From NCBI GenBank assembly GCA_029834535.1, contig JAQMWT010000366.1, forward strand, positions 299,169 through 363,168: a DNA stretch of 64,000 nt. Direction: 5' to 3'. The position numbers and the translations under genes are program-made. The notes beneath the pieces were generated by a model. The model saw only the letters and a list, made by a program, of their open reading frames with translations, ran no database searches and had not been told where the DNA came from. The stretch is from Chrysophaeum taylorii. Taxonomy: Eukaryota > Sar > Pelagophyceae > Pelagomonadales > Pelagomonadaceae. This document shows positions 8,667 through 18,220 of this stretch, piece after piece (the stretch's first letter is position 1; each line of letters begins with the position of its first letter).

Positions 8667-10109
8667 TTCGTCGTCGAGCAACGATTGGTCTCGAGGGAGC
8701 TTCTGCGTTTCCCTAATATCGCTGACGGACAGGAGGAGGCGTTCAAGGAGAGGATATGCTCGCCGATCTTCGCTGTCCGAAGGCAGCGACGCGCTCGAAT
8801 CAAAACATGGTCAAGGCTGTTGACGCCATGCGTTCAGAAACCTTTTTTGGGCCACCGCAGCGACCGGAGTGGGCTCGTCATTTGTCCGCGTTGATCTCAA
8901 GTGCCGACTCGTTCATCTCCTGACCGACCTGCTCGGAAGCATGGGGAGCGAGGGAGGAGCTGGACGCGAACAACGACGATGCCTGGGAGGGCGAGAAAAG
9001 TTTGACGTGATACTTCAACAACCAGGACTGGAAGCCTCAGCACGTGGACGACGGGACTCTTCGGGATCTTGATCCCTCTCTCGCCCCCACTTGCGGGTGA
9101 CTCTCTGAAGAAGAAGAAGAAGCTGATGTCAAAGTGACGACGGCGGAGTATTCCAAATGGCACGGGCCGAAACGTTTGAATTTTTTAGCTTTGACGAGGG
9201 CAACAACATCTCTCTCTCTCTCTCTCTCTCTCTCTCCAGTACTGGCGCTCAAGGACTCCGAACAAACAAAAACCTGGAACTAGGGACGACGCTGGTCCCC
9301 GATGCTGCTGCTGCTGCTGCCGACGTGGACGGCGGGAGGGAATCGTCAATCAGTCGTGGCAACTCTGGCGGTGGTGGTGCGTGAACGCGAGAGCAGCTGA
9401 GATAGATTCTGGCGAAGTCGAAATCAAAAGAGAACGAATCGGCGAGGAAGCAGTCTCTCTCGCCGCCGGGATTTCCGGGAAGAAAAGAAGGAAATGCACG
9501 ACGTACAGAAGCAATTCTTTCAAGCTGAGTTGAAGAAGGCGGCCAAGGTCGAAGCGCGGTACCTCCAAGCCGAGACGAAGAAAGCAACAGCCAAGAAGAA
9601 ACTAGGGCGCCATAAGCGCCACCGTTGCTGAACTTAACAGGGTAGCAGAGACCCTGCGTTCTTGCCGAAAAACTCACGGTCAAGCGACGTACAAACTTGC
9701 CAAGACTCTCCTCGACGACGACGACGACGAATAGGGCAGTATTGTCTGGTCCCTCCTTATTACCTTATCTTCTCTCGTCTTGTTCGCCTCGCATTGGCCC
9801 TCCCTCCTCATTTTTCGTCGCTCAAGGTTTCTTCACTCGTTCATTTGATCTATTCCGCCACTCCAACGTTGCGTCCGCCTTTAATTTTATTGATAACGAG
9901 CGGCTCGCGTCGACTTCTGTGGAGGTTGTCACTCCCGATAGGCAGGCGGCGCGCGGACGTCCACAAGTCGAGACTAGATTTCGTAGTAGCGGAATCTGGG
10001 CCGGGCAGAACGCGTCAAGGCGGCACGCTGTAGTGCGTTCGTGATGATTTTATTACGCCGAGGGCAGACATCGAGACGGACCGCCGACCTTGAGTGCCAT
10101 GCAAGGTCT
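8667..10109. other. Non-genic stretch with microsatellites and decayed coding fragments
   Basis: No complete gene. Short pieces look formerly coding: a plus-strand run near 8800-8905 (NMVKAVDAMRSETFFGPP) and a charged helical piece at 9496-9630 (QFFQAELKKAAKVEARYLQ) ending in TGA. Neither extends in frame. Simple repeats include (TC)n at about 9209-9237, (CTG)n near 9304 and (GAC)n near 9715. Confidence 0.4.
9209..9237. repeat. (TC)n microsatellite
   Basis: About 14 TC dinucleotides in a row. Confidence 0.9.
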
Positions 10110-10720
10110 GGTCAGCCCATAGCCCTGTTTTTTCGAGGTATTGAGGCACACGCTCCGCGAAGAAGCTGCCGTCGTCGGTTCGCATTTTTTACTCCGCCTC
10201 TCTGCTGCTGCTGCTGCTGCTGCTGTCGAGGAGGCACGCATAAAGTAATGCACAAATTGATCATGCACGCGCAGACGACGTTTGGCGTGGTCAAAGTCAA
10301 CAACGAGCAGCAGTTTAGCGGCCGCCAGAGGATCCGATCCCCAGCGTCAATTCAGAATGCCAAAGGCACGGCGGTACGGGAGTTGGAATGCCACGAAGTT
10401 GAAACTGTCTTTCCAGGCGTCTAGGTTACGCCCTGGTGGCCAGGGAACGACCACGAAGTCGCCGGCGCGGTAGGCGGCGTCCCCGGCAATCCAGTACGGC
10501 GGTTGTTGCAACGCGCGCCGCCTCCCAGCGTCGAGCTCCGTTCCCATTCCAGCTCGCGGCGAGTTGCGATTAGTCCCCGGCTAGTGCCGAGGAGAAGCTT
10601 CTCCTTCGCATCGCAGACGGCATGAAGGTTGTTGTTGTTGGCGGCGTAGAAGCCCCCTTGCGGTTGTAGTAGTAGTGCCAGGGTTTTTTTTTTTGCCGCC
10701 GCCGCGATCTCGCGAATCCG
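10110..10720 (-). pseudogene. PIF/Harbinger-type DDE transposase relic
   Basis: Three reading frames on the minus strand, taken in order, give blocks in the order of a Harbinger transposase (DDE_Tnp_4). First comes GFYAANNNNLHAVCDAKEK (near 10660-10600), the usual GxxxxxxQAvCD segment. Next is PPYWIAGDAAY then GDFVVVPWP and DSFNFVAFQL...RRAFGIL (10540-10350), with the second catalytic Asp in GDAAY. Last is TTPNVVCACMINLCITLCVPP (about 10300-10230), equivalent to the vvxAcxxLHNxcid block. The frames are broken by indels and stops, and the in-frame piece at 10347-10547 is only 66 codons, so the copy is dead. No terminal repeats were located. Confidence 0.6.
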
Positions 10721-10938
10721 GTTTGCGGATAACCGCCATCCCTTTGACGGCGCCTACGCAGCCACGGACGACGTTTCCGGTCCGCTCCGTCTCTCGAGCT
10801 GTTCAAGGCGCTCAGAGTGAGTTAGTTAATTTTCGGCCGAGAGAGAAGAAGATCATCCAGAGGAGAGGGTTTGTGTTTGTTTGGGGGTTTTCCACAGGAT
10901 CAATTAATTAATTGACCGTTTCGTGTTTCGTTAGGGGC

Positions 10939-10989
10939 TTCCTCCCTCCCTCCCTCCCTCCCTCCCTCCCTCCCTCCCTCCCTCCCTCC
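10939..10989. repeat. (CCCT)n microsatellite
   Basis: About 12 CCCT/CTCC units directly upstream of the next gene, ending about 25 bases before its ATG. This pyrimidine tract may sit in its 5' untranslated region. Confidence 0.9.
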
Positions 10990-11012
10990 TGAAAAAAGCA
11001 CAAGGTCGAGAG

Positions 11013-12619
11013 ATGACGAACGATGGGAACCCGCCGCAGCCAGTGCGTCAGAAGCGGCAGTACACGAAGCGCGGGACGGGGTCGACCGCGAAGAAGAAGC
11101 GGGCCCTCGTCGCGAGCGGTGCCCCGCGGGTGTGCCGGAAGGAGGTCCCCGCGCGGGTATTTGGGGGGCGGATCAACCTGCCCGCAGACTATCCCTCGGT
11201 GTTTGCCGCCGCCAATCGGAGCGTCGCGATCCTCCGGGAGCAGCAGGACGTCGCCGCTTTGAACACGTTGCTTGTGCTGAGCGCGGAGCTCGAGCTCGAC
11301 CTCGAGTCGACCTCCCTCTTGGACGGTGAGAGAGACGACCCGTTTTCGTCGCGACGTCGTAGTAGTAACCGCCGGTCGCAGGTCTGTCGAGGAGCTTGGA
11401 GTGGTGTTTGGACTGTCCGCGCATCGAGGCGACCGAGTCGTCCAAGGTGCTCCTGAACGAGCAGCCGTGGAAAGATGATGCTACGCCGCGGTCTGCCGAG
11501 GAGTGGCGCGAGCGCGCGGCCAAAGCGTCGACGCCGATCGCGCTCGCGGCTCTCGGGATCGCTCGGAACGTCGCGAACGTTCCGTCGAACCGTTCCGCCG
11601 TCGCCGCACATTCAGATTTTCTCGAAAAGGTCGTCGCCTTCCTGGACCCCCCCCTCTTGGGGTCCCAAGCTGCTCTTCTATGCCTCGAGATCGCGGCTTC
11701 GGCGTGCAGGTGCGTGGAAATCGGCGGAAATTACCTCGACGATCCCGAGGAAAAGGCGGGGTTCGTTCCCGTTTCTCTCCGGCACCGACGGACCTTGGCG
11801 GGCTGGACGACCCCTAAACTCGTTCGAAAGCTCCGCGTGGCAGAAGCGTTGGTGAGAGCGCTGCGACGCTGCGTGGCGTACTCGTCGTCGCGGTCGGGTT
11901 ACGCGTTTTCTTTGGACGGGAGGAGATGGCTCGTGTATTACGAGGACGACCACGCGGACCCCGAAGAGCACCGGCGCCAAGTAGGCGCGCGGGCCTTCGA
12001 GGCGCTCGCCTCTTTAAAAAACACGGAGGCCAATTTCTACTTGCTCGCGACCGCGCCGGATGATTTGGTGCGACGAGCCGTCGACAGGCTCGCCCCCGAT
12101 TCCTGCAGCAGCAAATCCGATTCGGAAATCCGGTTGTACGCCCTCGAGTTTTTGTCTCTGCTCACCGACGCGGCGGTCAAGTCCTTTTCTTCCTCCTCCT
12201 CGGACGCCCACCTTCCGCCGCTGCCGATGCCGCCGGGCGACGAGGCCGCGCTCGCGGGGGTTAGGGTTGCCCGCGACCCCCTCGTCCTCGACCTCGCCTT
12301 GGCGACCCTCGTGGCGACGCACCTCAAATTCAACGAACACCACCACTTCGTCCCTACTACTACTGGGACTGCGGCGGCTGGCTCCTTGTGCATCGGAGCG
12401 GCGCATTCGACCTCGCAGCCGCCGCCGCCGGTGGACCTCTCCCTCGCCCCCCTCCGGTCGCACCGCGCCGACACGGTCCGTCTCCTCACAAATCTCCTCG
12501 CCAACATGGCCGCCCTCGACAGCTCCGCCAAGGCGAGACTCCACGACGCCCGAACCCTCCTCCACCCCGCGGCCGCCGCCGACGAGGCTGTCGCGGACCT
12601 CGTCTTCAACAAATTATGA
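11013..12619 (+). CDS. Spliced ARM-like protein, possible SWI/SNF subunit (BAF250/ARID1 C-terminal type)
   Basis: Two exons, 11013-11325 and 11382-12619, join in frame (G|GT gives Gly) across a 56-base GT...CAG intron, giving about 516 aa. The N-terminus has a nuclear-type basic stretch (KRQYTKRG...AKKKRAL). The body is alpha-helical: residues 60-110 (ANRSVAILREQ...NTLLVLSAELELD), then IALAALGIARNVANVPSNRS, then FEALASLKNTEANFYLLATAP followed by a pair of ARM-like helices, and near the end TVRLLTNLLANMAALDSSAKA. These blocks resemble the BAF250_C armadillo region of ARID1/Osa (CxxVLsNilR.lsFiPgN; LetLcKLsi.d.NvdLiLaTPP; LLaNLAqgd). No ARID domain is present. Function as a chromatin-remodelling subunit is inference. 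It converges on the dioxygenase gene, 25 bases away. Confidence 0.5.
11326..11381 (+). other. 56-base intron
   Basis: GTGAGA at the 5' side and GTCGCAG at the 3' side. Removing it joins two frames that are each open and similar in composition. Read through, it would force a frame change and stop at 11456. It is the only intron I could place with confidence in the window. Confidence 0.75.
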
Positions 12620-12644
12620 TAAAAAAATTATTACATCATCATAA

Positions 12645-15053
12645 TTACTGTTGAAGACGACCACCAGAAGAAGAAGAACGAATCCGGCGTTGGAGGACGA
12701 GGGAGAGGCGTGCTCGTTGAATGGCCGCCTTGTCCGGGAGGAACTCGTGCGTCGAAAAGTGCGCGGCCACGCGGGGGAGGTACCGGGAGACGAGGGCGTG
12801 CTTCCTGGCGCAGAGGCGGAGGAGCTCGTCGAGGGTGGCGTTGTAGGCCGCCTCGAGGTGGGCGAGCTCGTGGACGGGGTAGGCCTCTTTTCTCGCCAAG
12901 ACGAAAGCTCGGAGGTTGAGTCGGTTGTTGACAAAGTCCCGGTGCGGTTTTGGCTCGGTGCGGAGCGTGTCTCTCGCGAGCTGGAGGTGCGAAGTCCGCG
13001 CCGCCTTGGGCACGCCGAGGAAGCGCCAGAGCGCGGCCAAAACAGCGGAACCCGAGTACAAGAAGCAGGCCAAGTCGAGGTCGTCCGACCTCAGAAATTT
13101 CTTCAACCTTCGCATCGTTGCCTTCTCGCCGCCCGTTAAGGGCGGGTCGAGGACGTCGGCGACGGCTCGAATTCCAGCGCGGAGCGCGTCGATGCACGAC
13201 GGGTCCTCGTTCCTTCGCATCTCGGCTTCCGCCTTCAGGATCGCCGCGACGACTCGCGGCGTTCGACGCTCGGTCTTCAGAAACAAAGACCACAAGTTGT
13301 CTTCGTCGGGGACGGCGAGGAAATGGACGCGGCATTCCGACGCGAGGACCAGATCCGCGTAGCACAGTCTTTTCGTCCTATCGAGCTTGACAGAATCGAC
13401 CAGAAAAGCCAATCCCGGCGGAAGCGCGGCGTCGCCTTTAACGATCGCGTCGTCGTCGTCGTCGTCGTCGTATCTCATGTAGGCGGCGGCGATAAATCCG
13501 ACCAGCACGCGCACAGTTTCTAGCGCAGCGGCCGATCGCGGCAACTCCGTTGCCGCCAAGTCAGGGTCCACGGAATCGACGAGTTCTCTGAACGCGCCTT
13601 TAACGACGCACAGCGTCGGAATCGCGCGAACGACTCGTGCCAGAAGTTTCAGATCAAAGCATCCAAGTTGTTGTTGTTGTTGTCTAGAAGAAGATGGCGG
13701 TCCAAACCCTTTCCGCGCGTCGACGGCCCAGAACGCGCCTTCTTCTCCGACCACCAACGGCGGGAGAGAGTCCATTTTCTTTTTCTCGTCGTCGCTACCT
13801 ACGACGACGTCGCGCGGCCGCTTAAGCTTGGCCGCTTCGGTGTCTGATATGTGTTCGTGGAGGTAGTCGAGGGCGCGGGTGCCGCCGGTCCCCACGACAT
13901 CGTTGCCCCCTCCTCCTGGCTCGACGACGTAGCGCTTAACCATTTGGAGGTGTCGCCACCTGAAATCGAGGACGAGATCGACGCACCGGTCGTATCTTTC
14001 GCCGAGTTCGTCGCCGCCGCCGCCGCGCGCCACCAGATCCCGGATGCTCCGGATTGAGTGGAGGAAATCCCGGTGTTCGCAGGGCATCGACTTTTCGAAG
14101 GTGCGGAGCAGCGACCGGAGGTCCTTGTTCGTGTTGGATATGCCCAGAAAAGCGTCGAGAACGGGAAGAAGCGTCGACATCGCGCCCGAAGGACCGGGGT
14201 AAGTTCTGGATTCGCCTTGTAGAAAAAAGGTCTTCTCGGACATAAAAGGACGGAGCCGATGGAAGAAAAAATACGCGTCGACGATGGGGCCGCCCCCGTC
14301 GTCTGCGAACATCAACGGCAAGCACTCTCGAACCACGCGCGAAAACGAGTCTTCTATTCGTCTCAAAACTGAAACCAAATCCTCTCGACCGCAAAAATAA
14401 CTGTGGATGGCGCAGACGACGGGTGCCGCCGCAGCTTCGATAACGAGGTGTGTCTTGAAAAACCACTCCTCGTCCACCAAACCCGTAAACCTCCGAAGCA
14501 TCCGAACGTTCTCCATCGAAATTCCTGATGTCGGATTCCTGAGTTCCCAGTTGTACAGCACGCACCCCGCGTAGTCCAGCATGGGTTGCCGCCCCAAAAC
14601 CCTTGCGCAACTCGCGAGGGCGGGACCCACAGGACCGATATCCTCGTCTCTAATAGAGCACGCGACGTAGCAAAGTAGAGAAAACGAACACTCGAGCTCC
14701 TCCTGTTCTAACGCCGAACTTTCCAAAAATATCTTCGGGCACCGCGCGAAGTCTCCCCGATGCGCCAGAACGATATCCTTCACGCGCCCCTCGACGATCG
14801 CGCACGGCAGCTCGTCCCCGATATCGCCGAGAAACTGGAGATCCGGATGTACCGGCCGCGCGAGGGGTGGGGCGCGCGGCAAGAACCCCCGCGTCGCAAC
14901 CTCCCACAGCCCGTCTTTCCTTTCGGTTCTTGGGGAAACTCCCTTCCTCCCTCCTCTTCCTCTACCTCTACCGCGGGGGATCAACAGGTACGCCAGGCAC
15001 CACGCCGCGGCAACAACGACCAAGACGACGACGCCACGCCATGCGAGAATCAT
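12645..15053 (-). CDS. Membrane-anchored tandem indoleamine 2,3-dioxygenase (two IDO domains)
   Basis: 802 aa, about twice the usual IDO length. Residues 7-25 form a membrane anchor or signal (VVVLVVVAAAWCLAYLL). Domain 1 (about 66-415) has the IDO blocks YAGCVLYNWELRNP, FFKTHLVIEAAAAPV, YFFFHRLRPF, YPGPSGAMSTLLPVLDAFLGI, MPCEHRDFL, WRHLQMVKRYV and GTGGT. His368 matches the heme-ligating His; F263, F264 and R268 match human F226, F227 and R231. Domain 2 (about 465-770) repeats the order: YADLVLASE, FLYSGSAVLAALWRFLGV, PKPHRDFV and KHALVSRYL with His752. Its F226/F227/R231 positions read T646/M647/K651, and it has no GTGGT loop. IDO opens the tryptophan indole ring to N-formylkynurenine using heme. 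Domain 1 looks competent; domain 2 keeps the heme ligand but has an altered substrate pocket. An Asp run (529-535) is an in-frame microsatellite. Confidence 0.85.
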   Translation of the reverse strand: MILAWRGVVVLVVVAAAWCLAYLLIPRGRGRGRGGRKGVSPRTERKDGLWEVATRGFLPRAPPLARPVHPDLQFLGDIGDELPCAIVEGRVKDIVLAHRGDFARCPKIFLESSALEQEELECSFSLLCYVACSIRDEDIGPVGPALASCARVLGRQPMLDYAGCVLYNWELRNPTSGISMENVRMLRRFTGLVDEEWFFKTHLVIEAAAAPVVCAIHSYFCGREDLVSVLRRIEDSFSRVVRECLPLMFADDGGGPIVDAYFFFHRLRPFMSEKTFFLQGESRTYPGPSGAMSTLLPVLDAFLGISNTNKDLRSLLRTFEKSMPCEHRDFLHSIRSIRDLVARGGGGDELGERYDRCVDLVLDFRWRHLQMVKRYVVEPGGGGNDVVGTGGTRALDYLHEHISDTEAAKLKRPRDVVVGSDDEKKKMDSLPPLVVGEEGAFWAVDARKGFGPPSSSRQQQQQLGCFDLKLLARVVRAIPTLCVVKGAFRELVDSVDPDLAATELPRSAAALETVRVLVGFIAAAYMRYDDDDDDDAIVKGDAALPPGLAFLVDSVKLDRTKRLCYADLVLASECRVHFLAVPDEDNLWSLFLKTERRTPRVVAAILKAEAEMRRNEDPSCIDALRAGIRAVADVLDPPLTGGEKATMRRLKKFLRSDDLDLACFLYSGSAVLAALWRFLGVPKAARTSHLQLARDTLRTEPKPHRDFVNNRLNLRAFVLARKEAYPVHELAHLEAAYNATLDELLRLCARKHALVSRYLPRVAAHFSTHEFLPDKAAIQRARLSLVLQRRIRSSSSGGRLQQ

Positions 15054-15980
15054 CCTTTCTTTTCCTTTTGATTTTGATTTTCCTTTCCGGGGGGAACAGG
15101 CGCCGAATGATGAATTATTATTGGTCTAGATATTTTTTTTTTTTTTCTTTCTTTCTTTCTTTCTTTCTTTCTTTCAACCCCCCCACGTCATGCCACATCG
15201 CTGAATTGGTGTACTCCAGCAGTAGCACACGTCAGAAAGGAAAGTGTCCAATCAAAATCAGGCTGATGAGCCAGCCAGCCAGCAAGCAACACGAAATATT
15301 TTGGACGAATCTCTGCGTCGCAATAACAATACAAATTTTTTTTCTAATAAAAAGAAAGAAAGAAAGAAAGCCTCCTCGTCCAAAAAGCCAAAAAGGACAC
15401 CCACCTGCTCTGCTGGCACTCTAGTAGTAGTCTCGATGCGACACCTGGTTCGTTGAGGAGACACTATTGCAGCAGCAGCAGCAGCAGCAGCAGCAGAATC
15501 TACCGCCGGAGACCTGGTCGTTTAGGGTATCTAACTAACAAACAAACAAACAAACCCTATGCTCCCTTCCTTCCTTCCTTCCTCCAGGAGGAAGTGCGTC
15601 CAGCAGCTGGGGGCTGGCAGCGAGGGCACCCGTCTCTAGGGAAGTGCGGTCGGTCAATCCTTGTCGGGTGATGGATGCCGCGGATGTCCGCCTGCCGTCC
15701 CAGCGGATGCTTTTAACAACAATGGAGCCGTCGCGCTTGCTTCATCATCAAAACCCTAAAAAAGAAAGGGCGTCGAGCTGAGATCTTCGGCCCCACCCTG
15801 TCTCGTCCCATTCGCGCGACGACAGTCAGTCTGTCGCTCTTCCTGTAGACCGGGCACTAGAACTCGCGAGGCTTGACGACGACGATGGCCCCGACCTTAT
15901 CCTCCTTGCGGAGAGCCTCCTTCCCTTGTGGTTGGTCTCTCCCAGTGGCAGCCTATCCCTTAATTGGCCGCTGCGGGGGG
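15054..15980. other. Non-genic spacer rich in simple repeats
   Basis: Contains poly-T and (CTTT)n at about 15130-15175, (AAAG)n near 15350, (CAG)n at 15468-15496, (CAAA)n near 15540 and (CCTT)n near 15570. No frame with a recognisable product. It should hold the promoter of the minus-strand dioxygenase gene, but no box is evident. Confidence 0.5.
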
Positions 15981-15981
15981 G

Positions 15982-16600
15982 TTGTTTGTTTGTCTTTAAA
16001 TGTCGACTGCTAAGAGGGGTGTGTGTGTGTGGGGGGGGGGCATGAAGGATGTGGGTGGGTTTGTGGGGTATGAGGGATGTGCCTGACGGGCGGAGATAAG
16101 TACGCGGGACCTAGTCGGGGTCATCGCCGAGGCGTGGGGCAGGCGAAGAGAGGACGGGCCCCGCCCGTTGGTCGCTTGTCTGTCTGTCTTTAAATGTCGA
16201 CTGCTAAGAGGGGGGTGTGTGTGGGGAGCGTGAAGGATGTGGGTGGGTTTGTGGGGTATGAGGGATGAGCCTGACGGGCGGAGATAAGTACGCGGGACCT
16301 AGTCGGGGTCATCGCCGAGGCGTGGGGCAGGCGAAGAGAGGACGGGCCCCGCCCGTAGGTCGTTTGTCTGTCTGTCTTTAAATGTCGACTGCTAAGAGGG
16401 GGGTGAGTGTGGGGAGCGTGAAGTACGTGGGTCTGTCTTTAATTGTCGACTGCTAAGAGGGGGGTGTGTGTGGGGAGCATGAAGGATGTGGGTGGGTTTG
16501 TGGGGTATGAGGGATGTGCCTGACGGGCGGAGATAAGTACGATAAGTACGCTGTCTTTAAATGTCGACTCCTAAGAGGGGGGGGTGGGAGTACGCTGTCT
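15982..16600 (-). repeat. Tandem array of retrotransposon 3' ends (five junctions)
   Basis: A unit of about 186-196 bases repeats head to tail: near 15990-16180, 16180-16365, then shortened copies at about 16365, 16433 and 16550. Each has GTCTTTAAATGTCGACTGC (or a one-base variant) next to a short (GTCT)n or GTTT tract; the long copies end in GACGGGCCCCGCCCGT. Reverse-complemented, this equals 59410-59640, the end of the last open frame and 3' UTR of the retrotransposon at 52.4-59.6 kb. The two long copies break at the same GGGCGGGGCCCGT point, so they arose by tandem amplification or belong to a defined short non-autonomous derivative. Confidence 0.75.
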
Positions 16601-16638
16601 GTCAAAAGTGCCTGTGGTTGTTTTTTTTTTATTTTTTT

Positions 16639-16680
16639 TTCAAAACAAAACAAAACAAAACAAAACAAAACAAAAAAAAA
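16639..16680. repeat. (CAAAA)n microsatellite
   Basis: Seven CAAAA units followed by an A run, upstream of the phosphoglycerate mutase start. Confidence 0.85.
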
Positions 16681-16759
16681 GGAAAATAGAATCTGGGGCA
16701 GCAGTTTTTGGGGTCAGTTTTTTGCGAGATTCGTCGTCGCAGCAGCAGCAGCAGCAAAA

Positions 16760-18131
16760 ATGGCGCCGCCGACGAGGACGCGCGTGTCGCTTCTGCTGAT
16801 GCGGCACGGGCAGTCGCGATGGAACGCGCGGAACCGGTTCACGGGGTGGACCGACGTCCGTCTGACGCCGCAGGGGGAGCGCGAGGCCTGGGCCGCCGGA
16901 AGAATTATAGGATCGCAAAAGATCGAATTGAGGCACGTCTACACGTCGGAACTGAGTCGAGCGAAGAAGACGACAGAATTGGTGTTGCAGTCGCTCGAGC
17001 AGACGCCGCCGGTCGAGACGTCGTGGCGACTGAACGAGCGACACTACGGCGCTCTGACCGGACTCCACAAGACGGAAACTATGGAGGAGATGGGGGCCGA
17101 GAGAGTCCTGGCGATGCGACGGGGTTCGTTGAGCCCGCCCCTCATGGACGAGACACACCCGATGTGGCCGCACATCGTGGGGAGGAAGGAGGCGTTTTTC
17201 GCGTCGGGCGAGCTGCCGCGGGCCGAGTCTATTCCTCAGGCGAGGGAGAGGGTCGAGCTCTTTTGGCGCCGCGTCATTATGGAGAAATTGCGAGAGCTCG
17301 TGGAGGGGGGGCGAGGCGGCGGGTTGCTCGTGGTGAGCCACCTCCACACGATCCGGCTTTTGATTTCTGAACTCGACGGCCTCGCGCGCGAGGCCGAGTT
17401 GGCTCTCGACGTGCCTACGGCCGTGCCCCTTCTCTACGAGGTCGACAGGCTCGACTTCCACGCGCCGCCGCGAAAAAACGACGGGAGCAACGTGACGCTG
17501 GTCAAGGGTCGGTGGTTGGGGGAGACCAAGCTAACGTCGATGCGGATTTCCGCGATACGGAGCTTGCTGCTGAGACGGAGGGGTCTACTCTACGAACTCT
17601 TGCCTCACTTGCCCGATCCCGTCCAGAAGATATTCATGCAGGGCGAGTCCTTTCGCCGCGAAGCGCGGGATCACGCCCGAAAAACTCTCCAGACCTCGGT
17701 CCAGGTAATAATGTCGCGCGACCAACAAGTCGCCGCGCTCCGATCGCTCTTCGCGGCCCGACCTTGGGTCGGCGTCGTCGACCAAACGTTTTGCGATGCC
17801 TGCGCGCGCGCGCTCCACGCGGTCTCGGACGAAGGTCCTCCGCGCCGCAAGTACGACGGCCTGCGCTCTGGGTGGCACCTCAATAATTATTTGGCAGATC
17901 CCGTAAGCGTCGAATCGTTTCCGTCGTTCGCTCGACTCGTCGCCGTCGCTGCCTACCTCGCCTGGATCCAAAACAATGGTGCCGAATTCCTCCCCCCCCT
18001 CGAGTACGAGTTCGCCAAGGACATCGCCAAAAAGGGCCTCCTCTCGGACGACGAGATCCTTTCCGACCTCGCACCCCCCGACTGCGCGGCGGAATACCCC
18101 CGCGCCGCCGCCTTCTCCGAACCCCTCCATT

Positions 18132-18168
<37 letters not shown>

Positions 18169-18220
18169 AGGAGTCGGGAATCCCTCTACGCCGGCGCTGC
18201 GCTCCCTCACCAGTGATTGA
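16760..18220 (+). CDS. Cofactor-dependent phosphoglycerate mutase-like protein with long C-terminal extension
   Basis: 486 aa from the ATG at 16760. The frame is open upstream but reads microsatellite, and this is the first ATG before the conserved domain. Residues 9-255 are a histidine-phosphatase-fold phosphoglycerate mutase: LLMRHGQSRWN with catalytic His16, FTGWTDVRLTPQGE, WRLNERHYGALTGLHK with Glu93, and VVSHLHTIRLL with His194. The last replaces the usual AAHGNSLR, so three neighbours of the second His differ. PTAVPLLYEVD closes the domain. The dPGM family interconverts 3- and 2-phosphoglycerate in glycolysis. Residues 256-486 are an extra helical region I do not recognise (WVGVVDQTFCDACARALHAV), with a run of 11 His near the end encoded by (CAT)n. 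Normal dPGM is about 250 aa. The changed HGN motif leaves a related phosphatase role possible. Confidence 0.75.

Noticed and set aside
6710-8803. Long open frames (697, 650, 644 and 663 codons) on both strands
   Set aside because: They are by-products of a 30-bp repeat lacking stops in five frames; flanking sequence adds no recognisable protein.
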